The notes beneath the pieces are model-generated. The model ran no database searches. It was given only the letters and a program-made list of their open reading frames with translations, and was not told the origin of the DNA. From assembly GCF_025989145.1 (NCBI RefSeq), contig NZ_JAPDNQ010000001.1, positions 310,001 to 374,000 on the forward strand: DNA of 64,000 nucleotides. Reading direction: 5' to 3'. The first letter of the stretch is position 1, and every line of letters starts with the position of its first letter. Source of the stretch: Microbacterium sp. SSM24 (GTDB lineage: Bacteria > Actinomycetota > Actinomycetes > Actinomycetales > Microbacteriaceae). Positions 33,802-42,295 of the stretch are shown here, piece after piece. Made by a program: the position numbers and the translations under genes.

Positions 33802-34464
33802 TCAACCCTTCAGCGCCGAGCGCGCGGTCCGCCGGGCGTGCGCCGTCAGGTCTCCCCCGCGGCGTGCGAGGAACTGCTCGAGACGGCCGGGGTCGATCCG
33901 CCCGATCTCGCGCAGTGCGACGCCGACGTTGTTCTGCACGAACGGCTCAGGGTCTGCGGCGAGCAGCTCGCACAGCGCGAGCGGGTCGTCGAGGTCACCG
34001 GTGCGGATGATCCAGAACGCCGCGGTGATCGCCGCCCGCCGGTGCCACCGATCGGCGGAGCGCGCCAGGTCGAACAGCACGTCGCGCGGCTGATCGACGA
34101 GGTACCAGCCCACGACGCGCGGGGCGGATCTGTCGATGAGGTCCCACGTGTCGATGCGGTCGAGCCGCCGCATCCACAGCTCGTAGAGCGACGCGCGGTC
34201 CGCGCCCTTGCGTCGCGCACGGAAGTCGAGGATCGAGACGGCGACCATCCTCATCTCGTACGCGTCGGAGTCGAGCAGCCGGTCGACCTCGGGCAGCGGC
34301 ATCCGCTCGTTCTTCTTCGCGATCTCGAAGACCGTTCCCATGCGCACGCCGATGACCTCGGTGCGGTCGTCGGTCATGCGCGTGCGTATCTTGGCGGCTT
34401 CGTCCGCGGATGCCGCGTCGTCGAGCTGCGCGCGCACCGCGGCCGCGTTCAACGACTCAGGCAT
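33802..34464 (-). CDS. DNA alkylation repair protein (AlkD-like HEAT-repeat family)
   Basis: 220 aa from the ATG at 34464 (a GTG lies one codon before). Helical HEAT-like repeats are visible: RMVAVSILDFRARR, DTWDLIDRSAPRVVGWYLVD, RWHRRAAITAAFWII and FVQNNVGVALREIGR. The family excises 3- or 7-alkylpurines without base flipping. WDLID and the WHRRAAI helix are typical of the DNA-facing positions. The gene overlaps the GNAT gene by eight bases and is the last of the pncA-GNAT-alkD operon. Its C-terminus is the same as the fragment at 16686. Confidence 0.85.
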   Translation of the reverse strand: MPESLNAAAVRAQLDDAASADEAAKIRTRMTDDRTEVIGVRMGTVFEIAKKNERMPLPEVDRLLDSDAYEMRMVAVSILDFRARRKGADRASLYELWMRRLDRIDTWDLIDRSAPRVVGWYLVDQPRDVLFDLARSADRWHRRAAITAAFWIIRTGDLDDPLALCELLAADPEPFVQNNVGVALREIGRIDPGRLEQFLARRGGDLTAHARRTARSALKG

Positions 34465-35002
34465 CACCGAGACCGCGGGACATCTCGAGCTCGCGGCCGT
34501 TCTGGCCGACGATCGTCCCTCCGGTCACCACGAAGCCCAGCCGCGAGTAGGCGGCGCGAGCGCGCGCGTTGTCCTCATGGACGTCGAGGGACAGGATGCC
34601 GCAGCCCTGCGCGCGCGCCCACTCGGCGCCCGCATCGATCAGTCGATCGAGGATGCCGCGACCGCGGTGATCCGGCGCGACGTAGACCGCGACGAGCAGC
34701 GCGGTGCCCGCCTCGCGGACGCGCCCGAAGTAGTCGGGGAGGGCGGGCTCGGGCACGAGGATCGTCACCGTGCCGACCCAGGCATGCCCCAGCTCCGCGA
34801 TGAACTGGGCGGTCGACGAGGTCAGCGACGCTCCGACCGCGCGCTCGTCCCAGAACGAGCCGGGTCGTGCCGCCGCGGATTCGTAGGTGTCGAGGAAGGC
34901 GATCCCGGCCGCGGGGTCCTGCAGCGACTCGAGGCGCAGTGCGCGCAGCCGGTCTCCTTCGGTCGCGAGCACCCGGCGGATGCGGACGGGAGCGTCAGGC
35001 AC
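34457..35002 (-). CDS. GNAT-family N-acetyltransferase
   Basis: 181 aa from a GTG overlapping pncA by eight bases. Motif A, the acetyl-CoA loop, is VAVYVAPDHRGRGILDRLID, and LDVHEDNARARAAYSRLGFV is the C-terminal motif B. The start MPDAPVRIRRVLATEGDRLRALRLESL is typical of the family. The acceptor substrate cannot be predicted. Confidence 0.9.
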   Translation of the reverse strand: MPDAPVRIRRVLATEGDRLRALRLESLQDPAAGIAFLDTYESAAARPGSFWDERAVGASLTSSTAQFIAELGHAWVGTVTILVPEPALPDYFGRVREAGTALLVAVYVAPDHRGRGILDRLIDAGAEWARAQGCGILSLDVHEDNARARAAYSRLGFVVTGGTIVGQNGRELEMSRGLGDA

Positions 35003-35573
35003 CGGAGATGGCGAGTTCGGCGCCGGCGTGGGCGAGTTCGGCGAGCGCGGCGTCGCTCGTCTCGGCCGCGACTCCCGCGACGAGGTCGGTCAGGATCCGC
35101 ACACGTCGACCGTGCTCGATGGCATCGAGGGCCGAGGCCCGCACGCAGTAGTCGGTCGCGATGCCGGTGATGTCGACATCGACCACGCCGTTCACCTCGA
35201 GGAGGTGCGCGACCGTCTCGCCGTCGTCGGTGGTGCCTTCGAAGAGCGAGTAGGCCGGACGCCCCTGACCCTTCTTCACGTGATGGGTCACGGCATCGAC
35301 GTCGAGCGCCGGGTCGTACTCGGCACCCGCTGTGCCGCTCACGCAGTGCACCGGCCACGAGTCGACGAAGTCCGGTTGCGGATGGAAGTGCCCGCCGTTG
35401 TCGTTGTCCGCGTCGTGCCAGTCGCGGGAGGCCACGATCACGGCGTAGTCCTCGGCGTGCGTCGCGAGGAACGCGGTGATCCGCTCGGCCACCGCGTCAC
35501 CGCCGTCGACGCCGAGCGCACCGCCCTCCGTGAAGTCGTTCTGGACGTCGACGATGAACAGCGCCTTGCTCAT
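34995..35573 (-). CDS. pncA: Nicotinamidase PncA (isochorismatase family)
   Basis: 192 aa starting MSKALFIVDVQNDFTEGGAL. The catalytic triad is Asp10 (VDVQNDF), the Lys in THHVKKGQG and Cys in GIATDYCVRASALDA; the metal site is SRDWHDADNDNGGHFHP. It hydrolyses nicotinamide to nicotinate for NAD salvage, and in mycobacteria also activates pyrazinamide. It overlaps the MMPL gene by four bases. Confidence 0.92.
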   Translation of the reverse strand: MSKALFIVDVQNDFTEGGALGVDGGDAVAERITAFLATHAEDYAVIVASRDWHDADNDNGGHFHPQPDFVDSWPVHCVSGTAGAEYDPALDVDAVTHHVKKGQGRPAYSLFEGTTDDGETVAHLLEVNGVVDVDITGIATDYCVRASALDAIEHGRRVRILTDLVAGVAAETSDAALAELAHAGAELAISGA

Positions 35574-37837
35574 GAGTCGAGCGTACGCCTGTACTCCTCA
35601 CGCGTGAGCGGATGCCCGTCGTCGGCGACGACTGCAGCGTCCGGCGTCGTCTCGCCGCGCTCTCGCCACAGCTTCGAGGGCCACCAGATCGCGCGTCCGA
35701 TGTCGTACGAGAGGGCCGGCACCAGGAGGGAGCGGACGACGAAGGTGTCCAGCAGCACGCCGAACGCGACGATGAACGCGATCTGCGCGAGGAACAGGAT
35801 CGGGATGACTCCGAGCGCCGCGAACGTCGCGGCGAGCACGAGGCCGGCCGACGTGATGACACCACCCGTCGCCACGAGCCCGCGCAGGATGCCGGGTCTC
35901 GTGCCGTGCACGAGCGACTCCTCGCGCACCCTCGACATCAGGAAGATGTTGTAGTCCACTCCCAGCGCGACGAGGAAGACGAAGCCGTACAGCGGCACCG
36001 CAGGGTCGGCTCCGGGGAAGGCGAAGATGCCGTCGAAGACCAGCGCGGCGACGCCGAGCGATGTCGCGAACGAGAGGATCACGGTCGCGATGAGAAGCAC
36101 CGGCGCCAGGATCGAGCGCAGCAGCAGCATCAGGATCAGGAGGATCACCAGCAGGATCACCGGGATGATGACGGTTCGGTCGCGGATCGACGTGTCGTTC
36201 GAGTCGATGTCCGTCGCCGTCTCGCCGCCGACGATCGCGGTGCCCGCTCCGAGCGCCTCATCGAGGTCGGTGCGCAGCTCTCGCACGGTGTCCTCGGCGG
36301 CGACGGAGTCGGCGGCGTCGGTCAGCGTCCCGATCACGAGAACGTCCCCTTCCGACACGGTCGGCGTGGGCGCGGGGGTGCCGGGCGGGCCGACCGCGGT
36401 GAAGACGGGTTCGCCGTCCTCGACCTCGACGGCCGCCTGGCCGGTGGGCGAGTCGTCCGACGCCACGGCCACGGATTCGATTCCGTCGCTGCCGGCCAGG
36501 ACCTCGACGGTGCCGGCGAGCTCGTCCTCGGGCACGATCACGTAGACCGGGCTTCCGGAACCGGCAGGGAAGTGCTCGGCCAGCACGGCCTGCCCGTCGC
36601 GCGCCTCGGACTGCCCGAGCACGAGGTCGCTCGACGGGACGCCGTCGGCCTTGAGCTGCGTGATGCCGACGGCGCCGACGAGCAGCACGACGGTGCAGAT
36701 CACCCACACGGCGCGCGCGTGGCGAGCGATGAACCGCGCCTGTCGGGGCCACAGCCCCTTGACCGGCTCCGTGAGGTCGTCGGGGATCGTCGCGATCGGC
36801 TCCTTCGGGATGAACGGCCAGAACGCCGCCCGGCCGAACAGCGCCAGCAGCGCGGGAAGGAAGGTCAGGGCGGACAGCACTGAGAAGGCGATGCCGATCG
36901 AGGCGATCGGGCCGAGCGCGCGGTTCGTCGCGAGGTCGGAGAGCAGCAGGCAGAGGAGTCCCGCGATGACGGTGCCGCCCGAGGCGAGGATGGGCTCGAA
37001 CGCACCGCGCCAGGCCCGGACCGTGGCATCCCATCGTCTCTCGCCGTCGGCGACCGCCTCGCGGAACCGCGCGACGTAGAGCAGCGCGTAGTCGGTCGCG
37101 GCGCCGATCACGAGGATGAACAGGATGCCCTGCACCTGCCCGTTGAGCACGAAGATGCCGGCGTAGGCGAGCCACCAGACCGTGAGCAGCGCGACGCACA
37201 GCGCGAACACCGACGTCAGCAGCACGAGCACGGGCAGCAGCGGCGAGCGGTAGACGATCACCAGGATCACGAACACCGCGATCAGCGCGACCGCGAGCAG
37301 CAGCCCGTCGATCCCGAGGAAACCGGCGACGAGGTCGGCGGTGAACCCGGCTGGACCGGTGACCCAGCCTTCGAGAGGGGCGGCGAGATCGTCGTCGACG
37401 AGGGTGCGGATCTCGTCGACGATCTCGGCGACCTCGCCGGATGCGTCGACGGGCACGAACACCTGGGCTGCCTCGCCGTCATCCGACACGATGGGCGGCG
37501 AGACGCCGTCGAGAACGCCGGAAACCCCGGCGATGTCGTCGGCCAGCGTCTGGACGTCGGCGAGCTGGTCTTCGGTGAGCTCACCGTCACCGGTGACGAC
37601 GACGACTGCGGGGATGCTGTCGTCCCCGAGGAAGTCCGGAAGGCGCTCGTTCACCTGCGTCGCGTCGGCGCTCTGCGGGAGGAAAGACGACCGGTCGTTG
37701 GAGGAGACCTCGTCGACCTTGCCGAAGTAGGGTCCGCCGATCGAGCCGACCACGAGCCACACGAGCACGAGAAGAGCCGGGATTCCGATCCGGAGCCAGC
37801 GAGTGGGGGTGCGCCGCGCGTGGTGGGGGTTCGCCAT
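35570..37837 (-). CDS. MMPL-family RND-type transporter
   Basis: 755 aa with an N-terminal helix (about 14-32), an extracytoplasmic domain (RSSFLPQSADATQVNERLPDF), five helices, a second extracytoplasmic domain and six further helices. The family motifs are seen as GAATDYALLYVARFREAV and LGVDYNIFLMSRVREE, each with the Asp-Tyr pair used for proton coupling. Substrates are lipids or drugs. It precedes pncA by an overlap and diverges from an EamA exporter with an inverted repeat between their starts. Confidence 0.93.
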   Translation of the reverse strand: MANPHHARRTPTRWLRIGIPALLVLVWLVVGSIGGPYFGKVDEVSSNDRSSFLPQSADATQVNERLPDFLGDDSIPAVVVVTGDGELTEDQLADVQTLADDIAGVSGVLDGVSPPIVSDDGEAAQVFVPVDASGEVAEIVDEIRTLVDDDLAAPLEGWVTGPAGFTADLVAGFLGIDGLLLAVALIAVFVILVIVYRSPLLPVLVLLTSVFALCVALLTVWWLAYAGIFVLNGQVQGILFILVIGAATDYALLYVARFREAVADGERRWDATVRAWRGAFEPILASGGTVIAGLLCLLLSDLATNRALGPIASIGIAFSVLSALTFLPALLALFGRAAFWPFIPKEPIATIPDDLTEPVKGLWPRQARFIARHARAVWVICTVVLLVGAVGITQLKADGVPSSDLVLGQSEARDGQAVLAEHFPAGSGSPVYVIVPEDELAGTVEVLAGSDGIESVAVASDDSPTGQAAVEVEDGEPVFTAVGPPGTPAPTPTVSEGDVLVIGTLTDAADSVAAEDTVRELRTDLDEALGAGTAIVGGETATDIDSNDTSIRDRTVIIPVILLVILLILMLLLRSILAPVLLIATVILSFATSLGVAALVFDGIFAFPGADPAVPLYGFVFLVALGVDYNIFLMSRVREESLVHGTRPGILRGLVATGGVITSAGLVLAATFAALGVIPILFLAQIAFIVAFGVLLDTFVVRSLLVPALSYDIGRAIWWPSKLWRERGETTPDAAVVADDGHPLTREEYRRTLDS

Positions 37838-37838
37838 A

Positions 37839-37857
37839 TCGCTAGCTTATCTAGCGA
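37839..37857. promoter_or_regulatory. 7-bp inverted repeat between mmpL-like and EamA genes
   Basis: TCGCTAG (37839-37845) and CTAGCGA (37851-37857) are separated by CTTAT. The 19-bp dyad begins two bases upstream of the mmpL-like ATG (minus strand) and 23 bp before the EamA start, a position expected for an operator. No regulator gene is adjacent. Confidence 0.5.
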
Positions 37858-37879
37858 AATCGCGTCGCGCGACATCCAT

Positions 37880-38845
37880 ATGCTGAAACCGATGATCTCC
37901 GCACTGCTCGCACTCGCCGGCGCCCTCGTCTACGGGGCTGCCGACTTCCTGGGCGGACTGGCGGCCAAGCGCCTGAGGTCGATCGTCGTCACCGCGGTGA
38001 CGGCATTCTCCGGACTCGTCGCACTGGTGGTCGTACAGCCGTTCATCGGCGGCACGTGGGCACCCGCCGATCTCGGGTGGGGAGTGCTCGCCGGCGGATT
38101 CGGCGCGCTCGCGATCGTGCTGCTCTACGCATGCCTCGCCATCGGCCCGATGAGCATCCTGTCGCCGCTGACCGCCGTGGTGTCGGCCATCGCCCCGATG
38201 CTGTGGGGCCTGCTGGTGGACGGCGAGACCCTCTCCCCCGTCGCGTACGCCGGCCTCGCCGTGGCTCTGGTGGCCGTCGTGCTGGTGGGCTTCATCCCCG
38301 GCGAGAAAGTCGTGCGACCCAGCATCCGAGGTCTCCTGATGGCCGTGGGGGCGGGCATCGCGATCGGCGGATTCCTCATCGTGATCGATCAGACCTCGGG
38401 TGCGAGCGGACTGGTACCGCTGATCCTGAGCCGGTCGACCACGTTCCTCGTGGCCGGCATCGCCGTCGGCGTGCTCGCGCTGGTGGCGATGCGGCGGGGG
38501 CAGAGGGCAGCATCCGTCCTCTCACCGGCCTCCGGCCTCGGCGTCACGCCCACCGGCCACGCCGATCTCGAGCACGCCACCGCGACGCACCCCACTCCTG
38601 TGCCCTCGGTCTCGCGGGCGTGGCTGCTGGCGGCGGCCTGCGGGGTCGTGGACGCCGCCGCGAATGCGCTCACGCTGCTCGCGCTGCGCGGCGGCGACCT
38701 CTCGATCGTGTCGGCGCTCACCGCGCTCTATCCGGCGGGGACGATACTGCTCGCCGCCGTCGTGCTGCGGGAGCGGGTCGCCGGCGTGCAGTGGGCCGGT
38801 CTGGCACTGGCGCTCGTGGCGGGCGGGATGCTGGCGCTCGGCTGA
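37880..38845 (+). CDS. EamA/DMT-family exporter
   Basis: 321 aa from the ATG at 37880; an ATG at 37892 is an alternative. Ten hydrophobic segments in two five-helix halves are seen, with GALVYGAADFLGGLAAKR at the start of the first and GVVDAAANALTLLALR in the second. A Pro/Thr/His-rich loop (ASGLGVTPTGHADLEHATAT) joins them. DMT proteins export amino acids, sugars or other small metabolites. The substrate is not predictable. Confidence 0.85.
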   Translation: MLKPMISALLALAGALVYGAADFLGGLAAKRLRSIVVTAVTAFSGLVALVVVQPFIGGTWAPADLGWGVLAGGFGALAIVLLYACLAIGPMSILSPLTAVVSAIAPMLWGLLVDGETLSPVAYAGLAVALVAVVLVGFIPGEKVVRPSIRGLLMAVGAGIAIGGFLIVIDQTSGASGLVPLILSRSTTFLVAGIAVGVLALVAMRRGQRAASVLSPASGLGVTPTGHADLEHATATHPTPVPSVSRAWLLAAACGVVDAAANALTLLALRGGDLSIVSALTALYPAGTILLAAVVLRERVAGVQWAGLALALVAGGMLALG

Positions 38846-38863
38846 ATCGCCGTGCGGCGCCGA

Positions 38864-39259
38864 TCAGCCGCGCGTGAAGAGCAGGACCCCCGAGACGACG
38901 ACCGCCAGCAGGCCGAGGCCGATGAACCCACCTGCCAGGTACGCGACCGCGCGAACGGCCGGGGAACCCTGGGTGAGGCGCATGCGTCCGCGCGCACCAC
39001 GGCGGTAGAAGAGGTCGGCCATGTCCTTGCCGGCGAGCTCGCGCTCCTGCTCGTGCGAGAGGTGGGCCTCGTTGACCCCGCCGTCCTCGTCGAACCAGCG
39101 CACGAGGCGGCCGTGCTCGGAGTCCTCGATCACGCCGCGTGCGGGCAGCCAGGTGCCGTCGAAGAGATACATGATCAGCGCGATGCCTGCGACGAGGGCG
39201 CCGACGGCGAACCCGACCCAGGAGAAGATCTCCACCAGGGCGTCGATCGCGGAATCCAT
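38864..39259 (-). CDS. Hypothetical two-helix membrane protein
   Basis: 131 aa from the ATG at 39259, which has GAGG six bases upstream; an ATG at 39271 is less well placed. Helices are at about 12-36 and 105-128, and the hydrophilic middle (LPARGVIEDSEHGRLVRWFDEDGGVNEAHLS) looks like a small beta-domain. Nothing identifies its function. Confidence 0.65.
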   Translation of the reverse strand: MDSAIDALVEIFSWVGFAVGALVAGIALIMYLFDGTWLPARGVIEDSEHGRLVRWFDEDGGVNEAHLSHEQERELAGKDMADLFYRRGARGRMRLTQGSPAVRAVAYLAGGFIGLGLLAVVVSGVLLFTRG

Positions 39260-39287
39260 CGGGGACCTCATCCTGCGCGGATACGGA

Positions 39288-39312
39288 AAACGGCCGCCGC
39301 GGGCGGCCGTTT
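39288..39312 (-). terminator. Terminator of tRNA-Thr
   Basis: A perfect 11-bp stem (39288-39298 with 39302-39312) has a 3-nt loop. On the minus strand it is followed by TTCC after the stem's own U-run, fitting an intrinsic terminator after the tRNA. Confidence 0.65.
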
Positions 39313-39320
39313 CCGGTTCG

Positions 39321-39393
39321 AGCCACCTAAGGGAATCGAACCCTTGACCTATTCATTACGAGTGAATCGCTCTGCCGACTGAGCTAAGGTGGC
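39321..39393 (-). tRNA. tRNA-Thr (anticodon CGT)
   Basis: 73 nt on the minus strand. The acceptor stem GCCACCT pairs with AGGTGGC, the D-arm contains AGCTCAGTCGGCAGAGC, the anticodon loop is CTCGTAA and the T-arm contains AAGGGTTCGATTCCCTT. A TAAGAT box on the minus strand (39424-39429) is the likely -10. Confidence 0.96.
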
Positions 39394-39610
39394 GCGCTTC
39401 GCTTGCGCGATGCACGATCAACGATCTTACAGGGTCGCGGGAGCCCTCGCGAACACGCTCGAACGCCTCCCCGTGTCGACGTGTTACGCCGCGATTCGGA
39501 AGGGTCCGAACCCCGACATAGCGTCGAAGGCGTACCGCGACGGAGCGAGCGCGGTCGAATGATCGTGTTCGTGACGGACCGGCGGATCCACACGCACAGG
39601 AGTCACACAC

Positions 39611-40513
39611 ATGCCAAAGAAGATCACGATCGCCGCCGCAGCGGCCCTCCCCCTCGCCCTCCTCGTCCTCGCGGGGTGCGCCACCGGAAACGCCGATGCG
39701 GGTTCGGGCGACGGCGGCGCGTCGAACGAGGTCGTGCGCATCGGCGTCGTCGGCGCCGGCGACCCGTACTGGGAGACCTACAAGGAGGCGGCGGCCGCCG
39801 AGGGCATCGAGATCGAGCTCGTCGACTTCAGTGAATACACCCAGCCGAACCCCGCACTCTCCGCCGGCGAGCTGGACCTGAACCAGTTCCAGCACGTCAT
39901 CTACCTGGCCACCTACAACGTCGCCAGCGACGACGACCTGCAGCCCATCGGTGCGACCGCGATCTACCCCCTCGGCCTGTACTCGACCCAGTACGAGTCG
40001 GTCGAGGACATCCCCGAGGGATCGACCGTCGCAGTGCCCAACGACGAGAGCAACCAGGCTCGCGGCCTGCTCGTGCTCCAGTCCGCAGGACTCGTCGAGC
40101 TGAAGGACGGCGGATCGATCTTCTCGACCGTCGCCGATGTCGAGCCGTCGTCGAAGGTCAAGGTCGAGGCGCTCGACGCCGCACTCACGGCGACGTCGCT
40201 GCCCGATGTCGCCGCGGCGATCATCAACAACGACTTCGTCGAGGATGCCGGTCTGACCTTCGAGGACGCGATCGCCGTCGACGACCCGTCCGACCCCAAC
40301 GCGCTGCCGTACATCAACATCTTCGCTGCCCGCGCCGAGGACGCCGACAACCCGACGTACCTCAAGCTCGTCGAGATCTACCAGAACAGCCAGGACGTCC
40401 TCGACGGCGTGCTCGAGGCATCCGGCGGCACTGCCGTCTTCGTCGACACCCCGGCCGCCGACCTCGTCGCTTCGCTCAGCGACGTCGAGGACGACATCCG
40501 CGCGAACCAGTAA
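39611..40513 (+). CDS. metQ: Methionine ABC transporter substrate-binding lipoprotein MetQ
   Basis: 300 aa from an ATG with CAGGAG nine bases upstream. The signal peptide ends in LLVLAGCATG, a lipobox. NlpA-family features are VRIGVVGAGDPYWETYKEAA, VDFSEYTQPNPALSAGELDLNQFQH split across strands, and VPNDESNQARGLLVLQSAGL. It delivers D- or L-methionine to MetNI. No SAM riboswitch is recognisable in the 200 bp upstream; a 6-bp dyad ACCGCG/CGCGGT near 39531-39553 is the only structure there. Confidence 0.9.
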   Translation: MPKKITIAAAAALPLALLVLAGCATGNADAGSGDGGASNEVVRIGVVGAGDPYWETYKEAAAAEGIEIELVDFSEYTQPNPALSAGELDLNQFQHVIYLATYNVASDDDLQPIGATAIYPLGLYSTQYESVEDIPEGSTVAVPNDESNQARGLLVLQSAGLVELKDGGSIFSTVADVEPSSKVKVEALDAALTATSLPDVAAAIINNDFVEDAGLTFEDAIAVDDPSDPNALPYINIFAARAEDADNPTYLKLVEIYQNSQDVLDGVLEASGGTAVFVDTPAADLVASLSDVEDDIRANQ

Positions 40514-40525
40514 TCGCCTTCGCGC

Positions 40526-40556
40526 TGTGCGGCCCGCTCGACGAGCGGGCCGCACA
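40526..40556 (+). terminator. Strong hairpin between metQ and metN
   Basis: Arms 40526-40540 and 40542-40556 are perfect complements separated by one base, giving a GC-rich hairpin without a U-run 22 bp before metN. As between pstS and pstC, it may protect or partially terminate the binding-protein transcript. Confidence 0.65.
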
Positions 40557-40577
40557 CGCACGTCTCCAGGAAGCACC

Positions 40578-41615
40578 ATGAGTCTCATCCGCCTGAGCGG
40601 CGTCTCCAAGACCTTCCCTCCCCCGGCCAAGGACGCCGCGCCGGTCATCGCGGTGGACGGCGTCGACCTCGCGATCGAGTCGGGCGAGGTCTGCGGCATC
40701 ATCGGCTATTCGGGTGCGGGCAAGAGCACCGTGCTGCGCCTCGTGAACGCGCTCGAGACGCCGACGGAGGGAACCGTCGAGATCGACGGCCGCGACGTGA
40801 CGGGACTGCGCGAGCGCGAGCTGCGCGAGCTGCGCTCCGACATCGGCATGATCTTCCAGCAGTTCAACCTCTTCGAGTCACGGACTGTCGCGAAGAACAT
40901 CGCCTATCCGCTCGAGGTCGCGGGTCGCTCACGCAGCGAGATCGGCACACGCGTGACGGAACTTCTGCAGTTCGTCGGCCTGGCCGACAAGGCGCGCAGC
41001 TACCCCGAGCAGCTGTCGGGGGGACAGAAGCAGCGCGTCGGCATCGCCCGCGCCCTGGCGACGAACCCGCGCATCCTCCTCGCCGACGAGGCGACGAGCG
41101 CGCTCGACCCCGACACCACGCAGGAGGTGCTCGCGCTCCTCCAGCGCGTGAACCGCGAACTCGGCGTCACCATTCTCGTCATCACCCACGAGATGGACGT
41201 CATCCGCACCCTCGCCGATCGCGTCATCGTGATGGAAGACGGCCGGATCATCGAGTCCGGCGAGGTGTTCGAGGTGCTCTCCGCACCCCGCCATGCCGCG
41301 ACGCAGCGCTTCGTCGCCAGCATCATCGAAGACGTCCCCGTCGGCGCGCAGCTCCGGACCCTCCGCGAGCGCCACCCCGGACGCATCGTGACGTTCACGG
41401 TGCGAGACGGCGATGTCACGCAGGCCGACGTCTTCGCCGCGCTGGCCGCCCACGGAGTGCGCTTCGAACTCATCCACGGCGGCATCAACGACATCCGCGG
41501 ACGGGTCTTCGGGCATCTGACGCTGTCGTTGACCGGTGGTGACGCGGCGGTGACCGCGGCGATCGCCGCGGCATCCGTCCATGCCCCGCTCATCGAGGAG
41601 GACGCCCGTGGATAG
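40578..41615 (+). CDS. metN: Methionine ABC transporter ATPase MetN
   Basis: 345 aa starting MSLIRLSGVSKTF. Walker A is GYSGAGKST, the Q-loop MIFQQFNLFESRTV, signature LSGGQKQRVGIARAL, Walker B ILLADEATSALD and switch His in ITHEMDV; DEATSALDPDTT is typical of MetN. A C-terminal NIL domain (about 265-345, IVTFTVRDGDVTQADVF) is present, which senses methionine and inhibits transport. The gene overlaps metI by eight bases. Confidence 0.93.
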   Translation: MSLIRLSGVSKTFPPPAKDAAPVIAVDGVDLAIESGEVCGIIGYSGAGKSTVLRLVNALETPTEGTVEIDGRDVTGLRERELRELRSDIGMIFQQFNLFESRTVAKNIAYPLEVAGRSRSEIGTRVTELLQFVGLADKARSYPEQLSGGQKQRVGIARALATNPRILLADEATSALDPDTTQEVLALLQRVNRELGVTILVITHEMDVIRTLADRVIVMEDGRIIESGEVFEVLSAPRHAATQRFVASIIEDVPVGAQLRTLRERHPGRIVTFTVRDGDVTQADVFAALAAHGVRFELIHGGINDIRGRVFGHLTLSLTGGDAAVTAAIAAASVHAPLIEEDARG

Positions 41616-42267
41616 GCTCATCGACCTGCTTCCCGAGCTGTGGACCGCCACGGTCGAGACGCTCTACATGGTGACGTTCAGCCTCATCCTGGGCGGCCTG
41701 GGCGGCCTGGTTCTGGGGGTCGCGCTCTACGCCACCCGCGCGGGCGGCCTGTTCCCGAGCCGCGCCGTCTCGGGCACGCTCAACGTCATCGTCAACACCG
41801 TGCGCCCCATCCCGTTCGTGATCCTGCTCACCGCGCTGCAGCCGCTCGCCCGGAGCGTCGGCATCCCCGGCATCGGCACGAACTTCGGTGTGTTCGTGAT
41901 CTCGATCGCGTCGCTCTTCGCCATCAGCCGCATCGTCGAGCAGAACCTGCTCACCGTCCGCCCCGGCGTGGTGGAGGCGGCGCGTGCGGCGGGCGCGAGC
42001 CGATCGCGCATCCTGTTCCGACTGGTGCCGCGCGAGTCGCTCGGCCCGCTCATCCTCGGGTACACGTTCATCGTCGTCGCGCTCGTCGACATGACGGCGA
42101 TGGCGGGCGCGGTCGCCGCCGGCGGTCTCGGCGACTTCGCGATCGTCTACGGGTTCAAGCAGTTCAACCCATGGGTGACGTGGGCGGCCGTGATCGTGAT
42201 CATCGTGATCGTGCAGGGTGTGCAGTTCTTCGGGAACTGGCTGGCGCGGCGGGTGCTGCGCCGATAG
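41608..42267 (+). CDS. metI: Methionine ABC transporter permease MetI
   Basis: 219 aa from the GTG at 41608 with GAGGAGG six bases upstream. Five helices, the loop signature GVVEAARAAGASRSRILFRLVPRESLG, and NTVRPIPFVILLTALQP near the start of the core are typical MetI features. It forms the channel with MetN and completes metQNI. A short GC-rich hairpin (42267-42294) follows, shared with the convergent gene. Confidence 0.93.
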   Translation: MDRLIDLLPELWTATVETLYMVTFSLILGGLGGLVLGVALYATRAGGLFPSRAVSGTLNVIVNTVRPIPFVILLTALQPLARSVGIPGIGTNFGVFVISIASLFAISRIVEQNLLTVRPGVVEAARAAGASRSRILFRLVPRESLGPLILGYTFIVVALVDMTAMAGAVAAGGLGDFAIVYGFKQFNPWVTWAAVIVIIVIVQGVQFFGNWLARRVLRR

Positions 42268-42294
42268 CGGGGCGAGCGGATGCCGCGGCCCCGC
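42267..42294. terminator. Hairpin between convergent metI and hydrolase genes
   Basis: GCGGGGC (42267-42273) pairs with GCCCCGC (42288-42294). The weak 7-bp stem has a 14-nt loop and no U-run. It lies between two converging stops. Confidence 0.4.
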
Positions 42295-42295
42295 C

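Noticed and set aside
39394..39610. SAM riboswitch before metQ
   Set aside because: No recognisable SAM-I, SAM-II or SAM-IV core could be found; only a short dyad near 39531-39553 is present.
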